From: Burkholderiaceae bacterium
Lineage (GTDB): Bacteria; Pseudomonadota; Gammaproteobacteria; Burkholderiales; Burkholderiaceae_C
Reading direction: 5' to 3'
Assembly (NCBI GenBank): GCA_031253795.1
Contig: JAIRVR010000010.1
Span: 1 to 55,784, forward strand
Length of the DNA: 55,784 nucleotides
The position numbers were made by a program, and so were the translations under genes. A model generated the notes under the pieces. That model was not told the DNA's origin. It searched no databases and was given only the letters and a program-made list of their open reading frames with translations. This document shows positions 16,840-25,733 of the stretch, one piece after another. Positions within the stretch are counted from its first letter, which is position 1. Each line of letters begins with the position of its first letter.

Positions 16840-18636
16840 ATGCCCAGCTACAACCCGCCCCTGCGCGACATGCAATTCCTCATGCACGAGGTGTTCAAGG
16901 TCACGGACGATTACAAGCAGATGTCTGCGCATGCCGAGGTCGATGCCGACACCATCAATGCCGTGCTCGAGGAAGCGGGCAAGTTCGCGGCCAATGTGAC
17001 CTTTCCGCTGAACATCAGCGGCGATGCCGAGGGCTGCGTGCTGAACAAGGAGACCCACGAGGTCACCACGCCCAAGGGCTTCAAACAGGCCTATGAAAAG
17101 TATGTGGAAGGTGGCTGGCCCTCGCTGTCCTGCGATCCCGCCTACGGCGGCCAGGGCCTTCCCTTCGCGGTGAACTCGGCCCTGTACGAAATGCTCAACA
17201 GCGCCAACCAGGCCTGGACCATGTACCCCGGCCTGTCGCATGGTGCCTACGAGGCCCTGCACGTGCACGGCACGGACGAGCAAAAGAAGCTGTACCTGCC
17301 CAAGCTGACCACGGGCGAGTGGACCGGCACCATGTGCCTGACCGAACCCCATTGCGGTACCGACCTGGGCCTGTTGCGCACCAAGGCCGAGCCCCAGGCC
17401 GACGGCAGCTACAAGATCACCGGCAACAAGATCTTCATCAGCGCCGGCGAGCACGACTTCACCGAGAACATCGTCCACCTGGTGCTGGCCCGCCTGCCCG
17501 ACGCGCCTCCCGGCTCCAAGGGAATCAGCCTGTTCGTCGTGCCCAAGTACCTGGTCAAGGCCGATGGCTCGCTGGGCGAGCGCAACCCCATTTTCTGCGG
17601 TGCGCTGGAGCACAAGATGGGTATCCATGGCAATGCCACGGCCCAGATCAACATCGACGGCGCCGTCGGTACCCTGGTGGGCCAGCCCCACAAGGGCCTG
17701 CAGGCCATGTTCGTGATGATGAATGCCGCACGCCTGGGCGTGGGCAACCAGTCCCTGGGCCTGACCGAAGTGGCCTACCAGAACGCCCTTGCCTATGCCA
17801 AGGACCGCCTGCAGATGCGCAGCCTGTCGGGCACCAAGGCCAAGGACAAGCCTGCCGACCCCATCATCGTCCACCCCGATGTGCGCCGCATGCTGCTGAC
17901 GGCCAAGGCCTATGCCGAAGGCGGCCGTGCCCTGGTGACCTACTGCGCCTTCCTGATCGACAAGGAATTCAACCATCCCGACGAAAAGGTGCGCCAGGAC
18001 AGCGCCGAGCTGGTCGCGCTGCTGACCCCCATCGTCAAGGCCTTCATCACCGACAACGGCTGGACGGCCACGACCATGAGCCAGCAGGTCTATGGCGGCC
18101 ACGGCTTCATCACCGAATGGGGCATGGAGCAGTTCGTGCGCGACGCGCGCATCAACATGATCTATGAGGGCACGAACGGCATCCAGGCCCTGGACCTGCT
18201 GGGCCGCAAGGTGCTGGGCAACCAGGGCGCCTCGCTCAAGAAGTTCGGCAAGCTGGTGGCCCAACTGGTCGAGGAAGAGGGTGTCAACGAGAAGATGGCC
18301 GAGTTCATCAACCCCATTGCCTACCTGGGCGATCAGATGACCAAGTTCACCACCGAGATCGGCTTCAAGGGCATGCAAAACCCCGACGAAGTGGGCGCTG
18401 CATCCGTGGACTATCTGCGCGTGGCCGGCCACCTGGTCTTTGGCTACTTCTTCGCGCGCATGGCCCAGGTGGCGCTGCGCGAGATCGCGGGAGGCAACAC
18501 GGATCCGTTCTACCAGGCCAAGCTGCAGACCGCGCGCTTTTACTTTGCCAAGCTCTTCCCCGAGACCGCAACCCTGATGCGCACGGCGCGCGCAGGCAGC
18601 AAGTCCCTGATGGACACGGACGCGGCGCTGGCCTGA
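16840..18636 (+). CDS. Acyl-CoA dehydrogenase (FadE-like)
   Basis: A 598-residue FAD enzyme that introduces the trans-2 double bond into acyl-CoA, the first step of beta-oxidation. The start at ATG 16840 has CAGGAGAA nearby. Motifs are MCLTEPHCGTDLGLLRTKA (flavin and substrate loop), GNKIFISAGEHD and MIYEGTNGIQALDLLGRKV, whose Glu443 is the likely catalytic base. Length and the extra C-terminal domain of about 150 residues place it with the long acyl-CoA dehydrogenases of fatty-acid degradation operons rather than the 380-residue short-chain type. Substrate chain length cannot be read from the sequence. Confidence 0.93.
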   Translation: MPSYNPPLRDMQFLMHEVFKVTDDYKQMSAHAEVDADTINAVLEEAGKFAANVTFPLNISGDAEGCVLNKETHEVTTPKGFKQAYEKYVEGGWPSLSCDPAYGGQGLPFAVNSALYEMLNSANQAWTMYPGLSHGAYEALHVHGTDEQKKLYLPKLTTGEWTGTMCLTEPHCGTDLGLLRTKAEPQADGSYKITGNKIFISAGEHDFTENIVHLVLARLPDAPPGSKGISLFVVPKYLVKADGSLGERNPIFCGALEHKMGIHGNATAQINIDGAVGTLVGQPHKGLQAMFVMMNAARLGVGNQSLGLTEVAYQNALAYAKDRLQMRSLSGTKAKDKPADPIIVHPDVRRMLLTAKAYAEGGRALVTYCAFLIDKEFNHPDEKVRQDSAELVALLTPIVKAFITDNGWTATTMSQQVYGGHGFITEWGMEQFVRDARINMIYEGTNGIQALDLLGRKVLGNQGASLKKFGKLVAQLVEEEGVNEKMAEFINPIAYLGDQMTKFTTEIGFKGMQNPDEVGAASVDYLRVAGHLVFGYFFARMAQVALREIAGGNTDPFYQAKLQTARFYFAKLFPETATLMRTARAGSKSLMDTDAALA

Positions 18637-18705
18637 ACGGCTTTCCTCCAACCGGGTGCGCAGGCCGTGGTGCCTGCCCGCCCTTCAAGGCGAAAGGGGT
18701 TTGAA

Positions 18706-19146
18706 ATGAAGGCATACCAAGCACTGGCGGCGATGGTCCTGGGACTGACGGCCGCGGCAGCGCAGGCGCAGATGACGCCCGTGGGCCTGTGGAAGAGCGT
18801 GGACGACAAGAGCGGCGAGGCCAAGTCCGAGATCCGTATCGCCGAGAGCGATGGCGTGGTCACGGGCCGCATCGAGCAGATCCTGCGCAAGGGCGCCGAT
18901 CCCGCCGCCACCTGCACCGAATGCTCGGACGACCGCAAGGGCCAGCCACTCAAGGGCCTGGAAATCATCCGCGGAGCCAAGAAGACTGAAGGCAAGGATG
19001 TCTGGGAAGGCGGCAAGATCCTGGACCCCGAAAACGGCAAGACCTATACGCTGCGCCTGACCCCGGTGGAAGGTGGCGCCAAGCTCGATGTGCGCGGCTC
19101 CATCGGCCCCTTCGGCCGCACCCAGACCTGGGTGCGCGTGCAGTAA
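18706..19146 (+). CDS. Exported DUF2147 protein
   Basis: A 146-residue protein with a signal peptide (MKAYQALAAMVLGLTAAAAQAQ, cleavage near residue 23) and the DUF2147 pattern: VGLWKSVDDKSGEAKSEIRI, a four-residue-spaced cysteine pair (CTECSDD), GLEIIRG, WEGGKILDPENGKTY and a terminal FGRTQTWVRV. It is probably a periplasmic lipocalin-like beta-barrel of unknown ligand. It sits between fadE- and fadB-like genes in the same direction, so it may be cotranscribed with beta-oxidation genes and bind a hydrophobic molecule, which is speculation. Confidence 0.85.
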   Translation: MKAYQALAAMVLGLTAAAAQAQMTPVGLWKSVDDKSGEAKSEIRIAESDGVVTGRIEQILRKGADPAATCTECSDDRKGQPLKGLEIIRGAKKTEGKDVWEGGKILDPENGKTYTLRLTPVEGGAKLDVRGSIGPFGRTQTWVRVQ

Positions 19147-19200
19147 ACCATTGCGGCAGTCGGCCCTGGCGGCCGCCTGCTCTCCACCTGTGGAACATCC

Positions 19201-21603
19201 ATGTCCCGATTCAATGTGAAGAAAGTCGCCGTGCTCGGCGCCGGCGTGATGGGCGCGCAGATCGCGGCCCATCTGGTCAATGTCAAGGTGCCCGTGGTGC
19301 TGTTCGACCTGCCCGCCAAGGAAGGTCCCAAGAGCGGCATCGCCGAGCGCGCCATCGCCAACCTCAAGAAACTCAAGCCGTCGCCCATTGGCGTGGCCGA
19401 GGATGCGGACCTGATCCAGGCCGCCAACTACGAGGAGCATCTCAAGCTGCTCAAGGGCTGCGATCTCGTGATCGAGGCCATTGCCGAGCGCATGGACTGG
19501 AAGCTCGATCTCTATACCAAGATTGCCCCCCATGTGGCCAGGCATGCCATCCTGGCCTCCAACACATCGGGCCTGTCCATCACCAAGCTGTCCGAGGCCC
19601 TGCCCGAGGCCATCAAGCCGCGCTTTTGCGGCATCCACTTCTTCAATCCCCCGCGCTACATGCCCCTGGTCGAGCTGATCGCCACGCCGACCACGCGGCC
19701 CGAGGTGCTGGACCAGCTTGAGGCCTTCGTCACCAGCGGCCTGGGCAAGGGTGTGGTGCGCGCCAAGGACACGCCCAACTTCATCGCCAACCGCATCGGC
19801 ATCGCCGGCATGCTGGCCACGATGAAGGAGGTCGAGAACTTCGGCCTCGGCTTCGACGTGGTCGACGATCTCACGGGCAAGAAGCTGGGCCGCGCGTCCA
19901 GCGGCACCTTCCGCACCGCCGACGTGGTGGGCCTGGACACCATGGCCCACGTCATCAAGACGCTGCAGGACAACCTGAGCATCGAGACCGATCCCTTCTA
20001 TGACAGCTTCGGCACGCCGCCCGTGCTGGCCAAGCTGCTGGAACTGGGCAACCTGGGCCAGAAGGCCAAGAAGGGCTTCTACAAGAAGGTTGGCCGCGAC
20101 ATCCTGCAGTTCGAACTCGACAGCGAGGACTATGTGCCCGCCGGCGGCAAGGCCGACGAGGTCTATGGCCGCATGCTCAAGAAGCCCGCAGCCGAACGCC
20201 TGAAGCTGCTGCGCAACGCCGAAGGAGCCCAGGGCCGCTTCCTGTGGGCCATCCTGCGCAACAGCTTCCACTACGCGGCCATCCACCTGGAGAGCATTGC
20301 CGAGTCGGCGCGGGACGTGGACCAGGCCATGCGCTGGGGCTTCGGCATGAAGCAGGGCCCCTTCGAGCTGTGGCAGGAAGCAGGCTGGCTGGACGTTGCC
20401 AGGATGATCCAGGAGGACATCGACGCCGGCAAGGCACTCAGCAAGGCGCCGCTGCCGAAGTGGGTCTTCGAGGGGCCGGTGGCCGAAGCCGGTGGCGTGC
20501 ACACGTCCCAGGGTTCGTGGAGCGCCGCCGAGGACCGGTTCGTGGCGCGCCGCGTGCTGCCCGTCTACGAGCGCCAGCTGTTTCCCGAGAAGCTGCTGGG
20601 CGAGGACAACCTGCCCGACTGGAAGACGGCCGGTACGACGATTGCCGAGTCCAAGGCCCTGCGGACCTGGACTCTGGACGGCGAGATCCTGATCGCCAGC
20701 ATCAAGAACAAAATGCACGCCATCAGCCCCGAGGTCATGGAAGGCCTGATGGAAGCCGTCGATGCGGCCGAAGCCGACTTCCAGGGCATGGTCATCTGGT
20801 CGGGCGATGCGCCCTTCAGCGTGGGCGCCGACCTCGAAGCCACCATGCCGGCCTTCGTGATCGGCGGTGCCGACGCCATTGAAAGCGTTGAGCAGGAGCT
20901 GCAAAACCTCATGCTGCGCATACGCTATGCCCAGGTGCCCGTGGTCGCGGCCATCCATGGCATGGCCTTGGGCGGTGGCTGCGAGCTGGCTGTCTACAGC
21001 GCGCGCCGCGTGGCCCACATGGAAAGCTATATCGGCCTGGTGGAAGTCGGCGTGGGCCTGGTGCCCGGCGCGGGCGGCCTGACCTATATCGCGCGCCGTG
21101 CGGCCGAGAATGCCGCCACCAGCACGGGCAAGGATCTGCTGCCCTTCCTGACCGAGGGCTTCACGGCGGCGGCCATGGCCAAGGTCGGCACCAGCGCCCT
21201 CGAATCGCGCAAGCTCGGCTATCTGCTGGACAGCGACCTCGTCGTGCCGCACAAGGACGAACTGCTCTTCGTCGCCATCAACGAGGCCAGGGCCATGGCC
21301 GCCGGTGGCTGGCGCGCGCCGCTGGCACGCAGCTTCCCCGTGGCAGGCCGCAGCGGCATTGCCACCATCAAGGGCTCCCTGGTGAATATGCGCGACGGCG
21401 GCTTCATCAGCGAGTTCGACCAGCATGTGGCCACGCTGATAGCCGAAGTGGTCTGCGGCGGTGATGTGGATGCGGGCACCCTGGTGGACGAGGCCTATCT
21501 GATGAAGCTCGAGCGCAAGGCGTTCTGCCATCTGATCGGACACCCGAAGACCCATGAACGCATTCTCGGAATGCTCAATACGGGCAAGCCCGTCCGGAAT
21601 TGA
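19201..21603 (+). CDS. FadB-like 3-hydroxyacyl-CoA dehydrogenase / enoyl-CoA hydratase
   Basis: An 800-residue two-function enzyme for the middle steps of beta-oxidation. The dehydrogenase comes first: Rossmann loop GAGVMG (13-18), and His146 in CGIHFFNPP with the downstream Glu region as catalytic pair. A crotonase-fold hydratase follows (about 490-720), with oxyanion-hole loop FSVGADLEA, Glu in GGGCELAV and Glu in GLVEVGVGLVPGAGG, so both hydratase acids seem present. The order (dehydrogenase first) is the reverse of E. coli FadB and typical of this beta-proteobacterial type. It works with the thiolase 155 bp downstream. Confidence 0.93.
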   Translation: MSRFNVKKVAVLGAGVMGAQIAAHLVNVKVPVVLFDLPAKEGPKSGIAERAIANLKKLKPSPIGVAEDADLIQAANYEEHLKLLKGCDLVIEAIAERMDWKLDLYTKIAPHVARHAILASNTSGLSITKLSEALPEAIKPRFCGIHFFNPPRYMPLVELIATPTTRPEVLDQLEAFVTSGLGKGVVRAKDTPNFIANRIGIAGMLATMKEVENFGLGFDVVDDLTGKKLGRASSGTFRTADVVGLDTMAHVIKTLQDNLSIETDPFYDSFGTPPVLAKLLELGNLGQKAKKGFYKKVGRDILQFELDSEDYVPAGGKADEVYGRMLKKPAAERLKLLRNAEGAQGRFLWAILRNSFHYAAIHLESIAESARDVDQAMRWGFGMKQGPFELWQEAGWLDVARMIQEDIDAGKALSKAPLPKWVFEGPVAEAGGVHTSQGSWSAAEDRFVARRVLPVYERQLFPEKLLGEDNLPDWKTAGTTIAESKALRTWTLDGEILIASIKNKMHAISPEVMEGLMEAVDAAEADFQGMVIWSGDAPFSVGADLEATMPAFVIGGADAIESVEQELQNLMLRIRYAQVPVVAAIHGMALGGGCELAVYSARRVAHMESYIGLVEVGVGLVPGAGGLTYIARRAAENAATSTGKDLLPFLTEGFTAAAMAKVGTSALESRKLGYLLDSDLVVPHKDELLFVAINEARAMAAGGWRAPLARSFPVAGRSGIATIKGSLVNMRDGGFISEFDQHVATLIAEVVCGGDVDAGTLVDEAYLMKLERKAFCHLIGHPKTHERILGMLNTGKPVRN

Positions 21604-21609
21604 TATGAC

Positions 21610-21735
21610 CCTCCTGAGTCGCTTCGCACCTTCCCCCAAGGGGGACGACGGCCTCGCGGCGGGGCGGCGCGGCCAGCTTGGGCCCTTGCTCGCTGTCCCC
21701 GGCTGGGGACATGCCTGCGGTACGGGCCGCGAATA
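21610..21735. repeat. Dispersed GC-rich intergenic repeat
   Basis: The segment cctgagtcgcttcgcacctt followed by a CCCCCAAGGGGG hairpin and a GC-rich tail is of a kind I recall scattered through Comamonadaceae genomes. It fills the gap between the FadB-like gene and the thiolase and may act as an mRNA stability element. Only one copy of this type is in the window. Confidence 0.4.
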
Positions 21736-21758
21736 ACTGAGATCTAGGAGCAATCTCC

Positions 21759-22955
21759 ATGAAGCAAATCCAAGACGCCTACATCGTCGCCGCCACGCGC
21801 ACGCCCATCGGCCGATCGCACAAGGGCTTTTTCCGCAATTACCGCCCCGACGACCTGCTGGCGACCACGCTCAAGGCGGCGCTGGCCCAGGCGCCAGGCC
21901 TGGATCCGGCGGCCATCGAGGACATCATCTGCGGTTGCGCCATCCCCGAGGCCCAGCAGGGGCTGAACGTGGCGCGCATCGCCGCCGTGCTGGCCGGCCT
22001 GCCGACCAGCGTGGGCGGCATCACCGTCAACCGCTTCTGTGCTTCGGGCCTTTCGGCCGTGGCCATGGCGGCCGACCGCATCCGCGTGGGCGAAGCCGAC
22101 GTGATGATCGCGGCCGGCGTGGAAAGCATGAGCATGGTGCCCATGATGGGCAATGCGCCTTCGCTGTCGCCCTCCATCTTCGAGCGCGACGGTGATGTGG
22201 GCATCGCCTACGGCATGGGCCTGACGGCGGAGAAGGTGGCGCAGCAATGGAAGGTCTCGCGCGAGGCGCAGGATGCCTTCTCGCTGGAGTCGCACCGCCG
22301 GGCCCTCGCGGCCCAGCAGGCCGGCGAGTTCAGGGACGAGATCACGCCGATTGAAGTCACCGACCGCGGCCTGGACCTGGCCAAGGGAGAGCCCGTGGCG
22401 CGCACGCGCACCGTGGACCTCGACGAAGGCCCGCGTCCCGACACCAGCCTCGAAGGCCTGGCCAAGCTGCGCACCGTGTTCGCGGCGCGTGGTTCGGTCA
22501 CGGCCGGCAACAGCTCGCAGACCAGCGATGGTGCGGGCGCGCTGATCCTGGCCAGCGAGGCCGCCGTCAAGCGCTTCGGCCTGACGCCGCTGGCACGCTT
22601 CGTCAGCTATGCCAGCAAGGGCGTGCCGCCGGCCATCATGGGCATAGGCCCCATCGAGGCCATCCCGGCCGCGCTGCGCTATGCCGGCCTCAAGCAGGAC
22701 GCCATCGACTGGTTCGAGCTCAACGAAGCCTTCGCGGCCCAGTCGCTGGCCGTGGTGAACACGCTGGGCCTGGACCCTGCCAAGGTCAACCCCATGGGCG
22801 GCGCCATTGCCCTGGGCCACCCGCTGGGCGCCACGGGTGCCATCCGCTCGGCCACCGTGGTGCATGCGCTGCGCCGCAAGCAGCTGCGCTACGGCATGGT
22901 GACCATGTGCGTGGGCATGGGCCAAGGTGCCGCAGGCATTTTTGAACGTGTCTGA
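21759..22955 (+). CDS. Acetyl-CoA C-acyltransferase (thiolase, FadA-like)
   Basis: A 398-residue thiolase that cleaves 3-ketoacyl-CoA with CoA, the last step of the cycle. Nucleophile Cys94 is in VNRFCASGLSA, His354 in GGAIALGHPLGATGA and Cys384 in MCVGMGQGAAGIFE, so the catalytic triad is complete. AGGAGCAAT precedes the ATG. It forms the partner of the preceding multifunctional enzyme and ends at a strong terminator, which closes the core beta-oxidation operon. Confidence 0.95.
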   Translation: MKQIQDAYIVAATRTPIGRSHKGFFRNYRPDDLLATTLKAALAQAPGLDPAAIEDIICGCAIPEAQQGLNVARIAAVLAGLPTSVGGITVNRFCASGLSAVAMAADRIRVGEADVMIAAGVESMSMVPMMGNAPSLSPSIFERDGDVGIAYGMGLTAEKVAQQWKVSREAQDAFSLESHRRALAAQQAGEFRDEITPIEVTDRGLDLAKGEPVARTRTVDLDEGPRPDTSLEGLAKLRTVFAARGSVTAGNSSQTSDGAGALILASEAAVKRFGLTPLARFVSYASKGVPPAIMGIGPIEAIPAALRYAGLKQDAIDWFELNEAFAAQSLAVVNTLGLDPAKVNPMGGAIALGHPLGATGAIRSATVVHALRRKQLRYGMVTMCVGMGQGAAGIFERV

Positions 22956-22965
22956 CCGTTGATCG

Positions 22966-22992
22966 AAGCCCCGTTCGCGGGGCTTTGTTTTT
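22966..22992 (+). terminator. Intrinsic terminator after thiolase gene
   Basis: AAGCCCCG and CGGGGCTT form an 8-bp stem around TTCG, followed by TGTTTTTT. Confidence 0.88.
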
Positions 22993-23059
22993 TCCGCTCA
23001 TCCCATCCTTTCCCATCCATGCGAGCCGGCACAGACACGGCACCGACCAGGAGACAGCC

Positions 23060-23962
23060 ATGGAACAGCAGCAACTGGGCAGCGACGGCGCCACGCTGGC
23101 GCTGCGTGTCTACCAACCCGAGGGGCCACCGCGGGCCAGCGTGGTCATCGGCGGCGCCATGGGCGTGCGCCAGGCCTTCTACGAGGCCTTTGCCACCTGG
23201 CTGGCGGGGCAGGGGTTCCGTGTCACCAGCTTCGACTACCGGGGCCACGGCGATTCGCTGCAAGGCCCCCTGCGCGAAGTCCGTGCCGATCTCTGCGACT
23301 GGGCGCGCGACTACGAGGCCGTGATCGCCCATGCCAAGGCGCAGTTGCCGCAGCAGCCGCTGTTCCTGGTAGGGCACAGCCTGGGTGCCCAGCTGCCAGG
23401 CCTGCTGCGCACGCCGCAGCTCGTGGACGGTCTGCTGAGCATTGCGGCCGGCAGCGGCTATTGGCGCGACAACGCGCCGCGCCTCAAGCGCATGGTTCCC
23501 TATTTCTGGCATGTGCTGGTGCCCGTGGCCACGCGCCTGTGCGGCTACTTTCCGGGCCGGCGCCTGCGCAAGGTGGGGGACCTGCCCGCCGGCGTCATGC
23601 TGCAGTGGCGCCGCTGGTGCCTGGATCCGCGCTACAGCGTGGGTGCCGAGGGCGATGCGGCGGAACGCAGCTACGCGGCCGTGCGCTTTCCGGTGCTGGC
23701 CCTGTCCATGGGCGACGACGAGCTCATGACCTTGCGCGGTACGCGCCACCTGTTTGCGCTGTACGCCAATGCGCCCAGTCGGATCGAGCACATCGAGCCG
23801 AAATCCCTGCAACTGCGGCGCATAGGACATTTCGGGTTCTTCCGCACCGAGATGCGCGAGGCGCTCTGGGGCCGGGCCCTGGACGTGTTCTCGGGCTGGA
23901 CCCAGGCGACTGCCGCCGCTGCACACCCGCGCTTTCCCTCACCCGCGGAGTCGCCGGCTTGA
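23060..23962 (+). CDS. Alpha/beta hydrolase
   Basis: A 300-residue serine hydrolase. The nucleophile elbow is GHSLG with Ser107; DYRGHGDS is the usual strand-loop before it, and a late GDDE (acid) and IGHFGFF (His) complete a plausible triad. The start at ATG 23060 has CAGGAGA. Relatives are called serine aminopeptidase S33 or lysophospholipase-like hydrolases. Placed after the thiolase terminator and before thioesterases, it may release acyl chains from esters, but the substrate is unknown. Confidence 0.85.
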   Translation: MEQQQLGSDGATLALRVYQPEGPPRASVVIGGAMGVRQAFYEAFATWLAGQGFRVTSFDYRGHGDSLQGPLREVRADLCDWARDYEAVIAHAKAQLPQQPLFLVGHSLGAQLPGLLRTPQLVDGLLSIAAGSGYWRDNAPRLKRMVPYFWHVLVPVATRLCGYFPGRRLRKVGDLPAGVMLQWRRWCLDPRYSVGAEGDAAERSYAAVRFPVLALSMGDDELMTLRGTRHLFALYANAPSRIEHIEPKSLQLRRIGHFGFFRTEMREALWGRALDVFSGWTQATAAAAHPRFPSPAESPA

Positions 23963-23999
23963 CGGACGCGGGCGTCGCTTGCCATCACACTCATCTGCC

Positions 24000-24830
24000 A
24001 TGAGCACAGACATCCATCCTCTCGACCAGGCCGTGGCGCTCACGCCCACCGGCGCCGTGGGCCATTACCAGGGCCAGACCACGCAGGACTACTGGAACAT
24101 GGTGGGGCCATATGGCGGCATCACCGCAGCGGCGCTGGTGCGTGCCATCCAGCAGCATCCGCTGTGCCTGGGCGACCCGCTGTCCATCACCGTCAACTAC
24201 GCGGCGGCGCTGGCCGAAGGGCGCTTCGACATCGAGGCCCGGCCCGTGCGCACCAACCGGTCCACCCAGCACTGGCTGTTGACCATCACCCAGCCGGACC
24301 AGGATGGCGATGCCCAGGTCGTGACCACGGCCACTGCCGTCACGGCCGTGCGGCGCAGTACCTGGGGCGGCACGGACCTGGCCATGCCCGAGGTCCCAGC
24401 GCCCGACCGCGTGCCACGTGTGCCTCCGCTGGGCGGCGTGGAGTGGCTCAACCGCTACGACATGCGTTTTCTCGATGGCATCATCCCCCAGACCTGGGAT
24501 GGCCGGGAGTGCGACAGCCTGACGCGCCTGTGGGTGCGCGACGAACCGCCGCGCCCGCTGGATTTTTGCGCGCTGGCCGGCGTGGCTGACGTATTCTTCC
24601 CGCGCGTGTGGCTGCGCCGCGCGCAGCGCACCCCGGCGGGCACGGTGTCTATCACCGTGTATTTCCATGCGGGGCGCGATGAACTCGCCGCCGCGGGCAC
24701 GGGCCATCTGCTGGCCCAAGCACGCGGCCAGGAGTTCCGCAACGGTTTCTTCGACCAGAGCGCACAGCTGTGGAGCGCGTCGGGAGCCATGCTCGCCAGC
24801 AGCCACCAGATCGTGTATTTCAAGGAATAA
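24000..24830 (+). CDS. Acyl-CoA thioesterase, double hotdog
   Basis: A 276-residue protein of the TesB-like double-hotdog type. The N-terminal hotdog shows WNMVGPYGGITAAALVRAI (helix that packs on the sheet) and DPLSITVNYAAAL, followed by VRTNRSTQHWLLTI, the usual strand of these enzymes. The C-terminal half has LTRLWVRDEPPRPLDFCALAGVAD and RDELAAAGTGHLLAQARGQEFRNGFFDQSAQLW. It likely hydrolyses acyl-CoA to free acid and CoA. ATG 24000 is preferred over 23979. It leads the following enoyl-CoA hydratase by 21 bp. Confidence 0.85.
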   Translation: MSTDIHPLDQAVALTPTGAVGHYQGQTTQDYWNMVGPYGGITAAALVRAIQQHPLCLGDPLSITVNYAAALAEGRFDIEARPVRTNRSTQHWLLTITQPDQDGDAQVVTTATAVTAVRRSTWGGTDLAMPEVPAPDRVPRVPPLGGVEWLNRYDMRFLDGIIPQTWDGRECDSLTRLWVRDEPPRPLDFCALAGVADVFFPRVWLRRAQRTPAGTVSITVYFHAGRDELAAAGTGHLLAQARGQEFRNGFFDQSAQLWSASGAMLASSHQIVYFKE

Positions 24831-24851
24831 GGCCAAAGGGCACAGACCATC

Positions 24852-25646
24852 ATGAGCGAAACCACCCAGGACATCCTCGTGCACACCGAAGCCGGTGTCT
24901 GCACCATCACCTTCAACCGCGCCGACAAGAAGAACTCCATCACCGAAGCCATGTACGCCGCCATGGCCGATGGCCTGGCCCATGCCGCCGAGGACAGCAC
25001 CGTGCGCTGCGTGGTCTTCCAGGGCGACATGGCCATCTTCAGCGCGGGCAACGACATCGCGGACTTTCTCAAGCAGTCGGGCGGCGGCGCTGTCAGGCAA
25101 GAGGCCGGCGAGCGTCCCGTATGGCGCTTTCTGCACAACATCGCGGCCTTTCCCAAGCCCGTGATCGCCGCCGTCTGCGGCCCGGCCGTCGGCATCGGCA
25201 CGACCTTGCTGCTGCACTGCGACCTGGTCTATGCGGGCGACAACGCCGCCTTTTCCCTGCCCTTCGTCAATCTGGGCCTGTGTCCCGAGGCGGCTTCCAG
25301 CCTGCTGCTTCCCCAGATGCTGGGCTACCACCGCGCGGCCGAAGCCCTGCTGCTGGGCGAGCCCTTCCTGGCCGAGGCCGCCCTCGAAGTGGGTCTGGTC
25401 AACCGTGTCGTGCCGCCCAGCGAATGCAACGCGCTCGCCCAGGCCCAGGCGCGGAAACTGGCGGCCAAGCCGCTGTCGGCTCTGGTCGAGACCAAGCGCC
25501 TCATGAAGGCCGGTCAGGCGGGCCTGGTGCGCGAACGCATGGCCGAGGAAGGCGCGAGCTTCGGCAGGCTCATGGGCGGACCTGCGGCCAAGGAAGCCTT
25601 CACGGCCTTCATGGAAAAGCGCAAGCCGGACTTCAGCCAATGCTGA
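24852..25646 (+). CDS. Enoyl-CoA hydratase/isomerase family protein
   Basis: A 264-residue crotonase-fold protein. The oxyanion loop is FSAGNDIADF and the second oxyanion segment AAVCGPAVGIGTTL. The positions of the two hydratase glutamates read as GTTLLLHCD and LPFVNLGLCPEAASS, so one of the usual acids is displaced or missing; PaaG/Eci-like isomerases show the same. It is therefore more safely called a hydratase/isomerase family member, perhaps a delta3-delta2 isomerase for unsaturated fatty acids. It ends in a duplicated segment (see direct repeat at 25615). Confidence 0.88.
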   Translation: MSETTQDILVHTEAGVCTITFNRADKKNSITEAMYAAMADGLAHAAEDSTVRCVVFQGDMAIFSAGNDIADFLKQSGGGAVRQEAGERPVWRFLHNIAAFPKPVIAAVCGPAVGIGTTLLLHCDLVYAGDNAAFSLPFVNLGLCPEAASSLLLPQMLGYHRAAEALLLGEPFLAEAALEVGLVNRVVPPSECNALAQAQARKLAAKPLSALVETKRLMKAGQAGLVRERMAEEGASFGRLMGGPAAKEAFTAFMEKRKPDFSQC

Positions 25647-25733
25647 AGTACGAAGCCTGCGCAGCAGGCGTGACGCGCAGCGTGGCCCAGCGCTTTTGCC
25701 AAAAGCGCAAGCCGGACTTCAGCCCATGCTGAA
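25615..25733 (+). repeat. 33-bp near-perfect direct repeat at a gene junction
   Basis: The segment at 25615-25647 recurs at 25701-25733 with a single difference (A at 25639, C at 25725), 86 bp apart. Each copy encodes KRKPDFSxC followed by an overlapping ATGCTGA stop-start, so the end of the hydratase gene and the start of the next gene are duplicated. The 53 bp between them include a small hairpin (AAGCCTGCGCAGCAGGC-like). Confidence 0.9.

Noticed and set aside
18685..21753. 1022-codon minus-strand frame opposite the FadB-like gene
   Set aside because: Same cause: codon bias of a high-GC gene opens the opposite strand. The plus-strand product has clear catalytic motifs.
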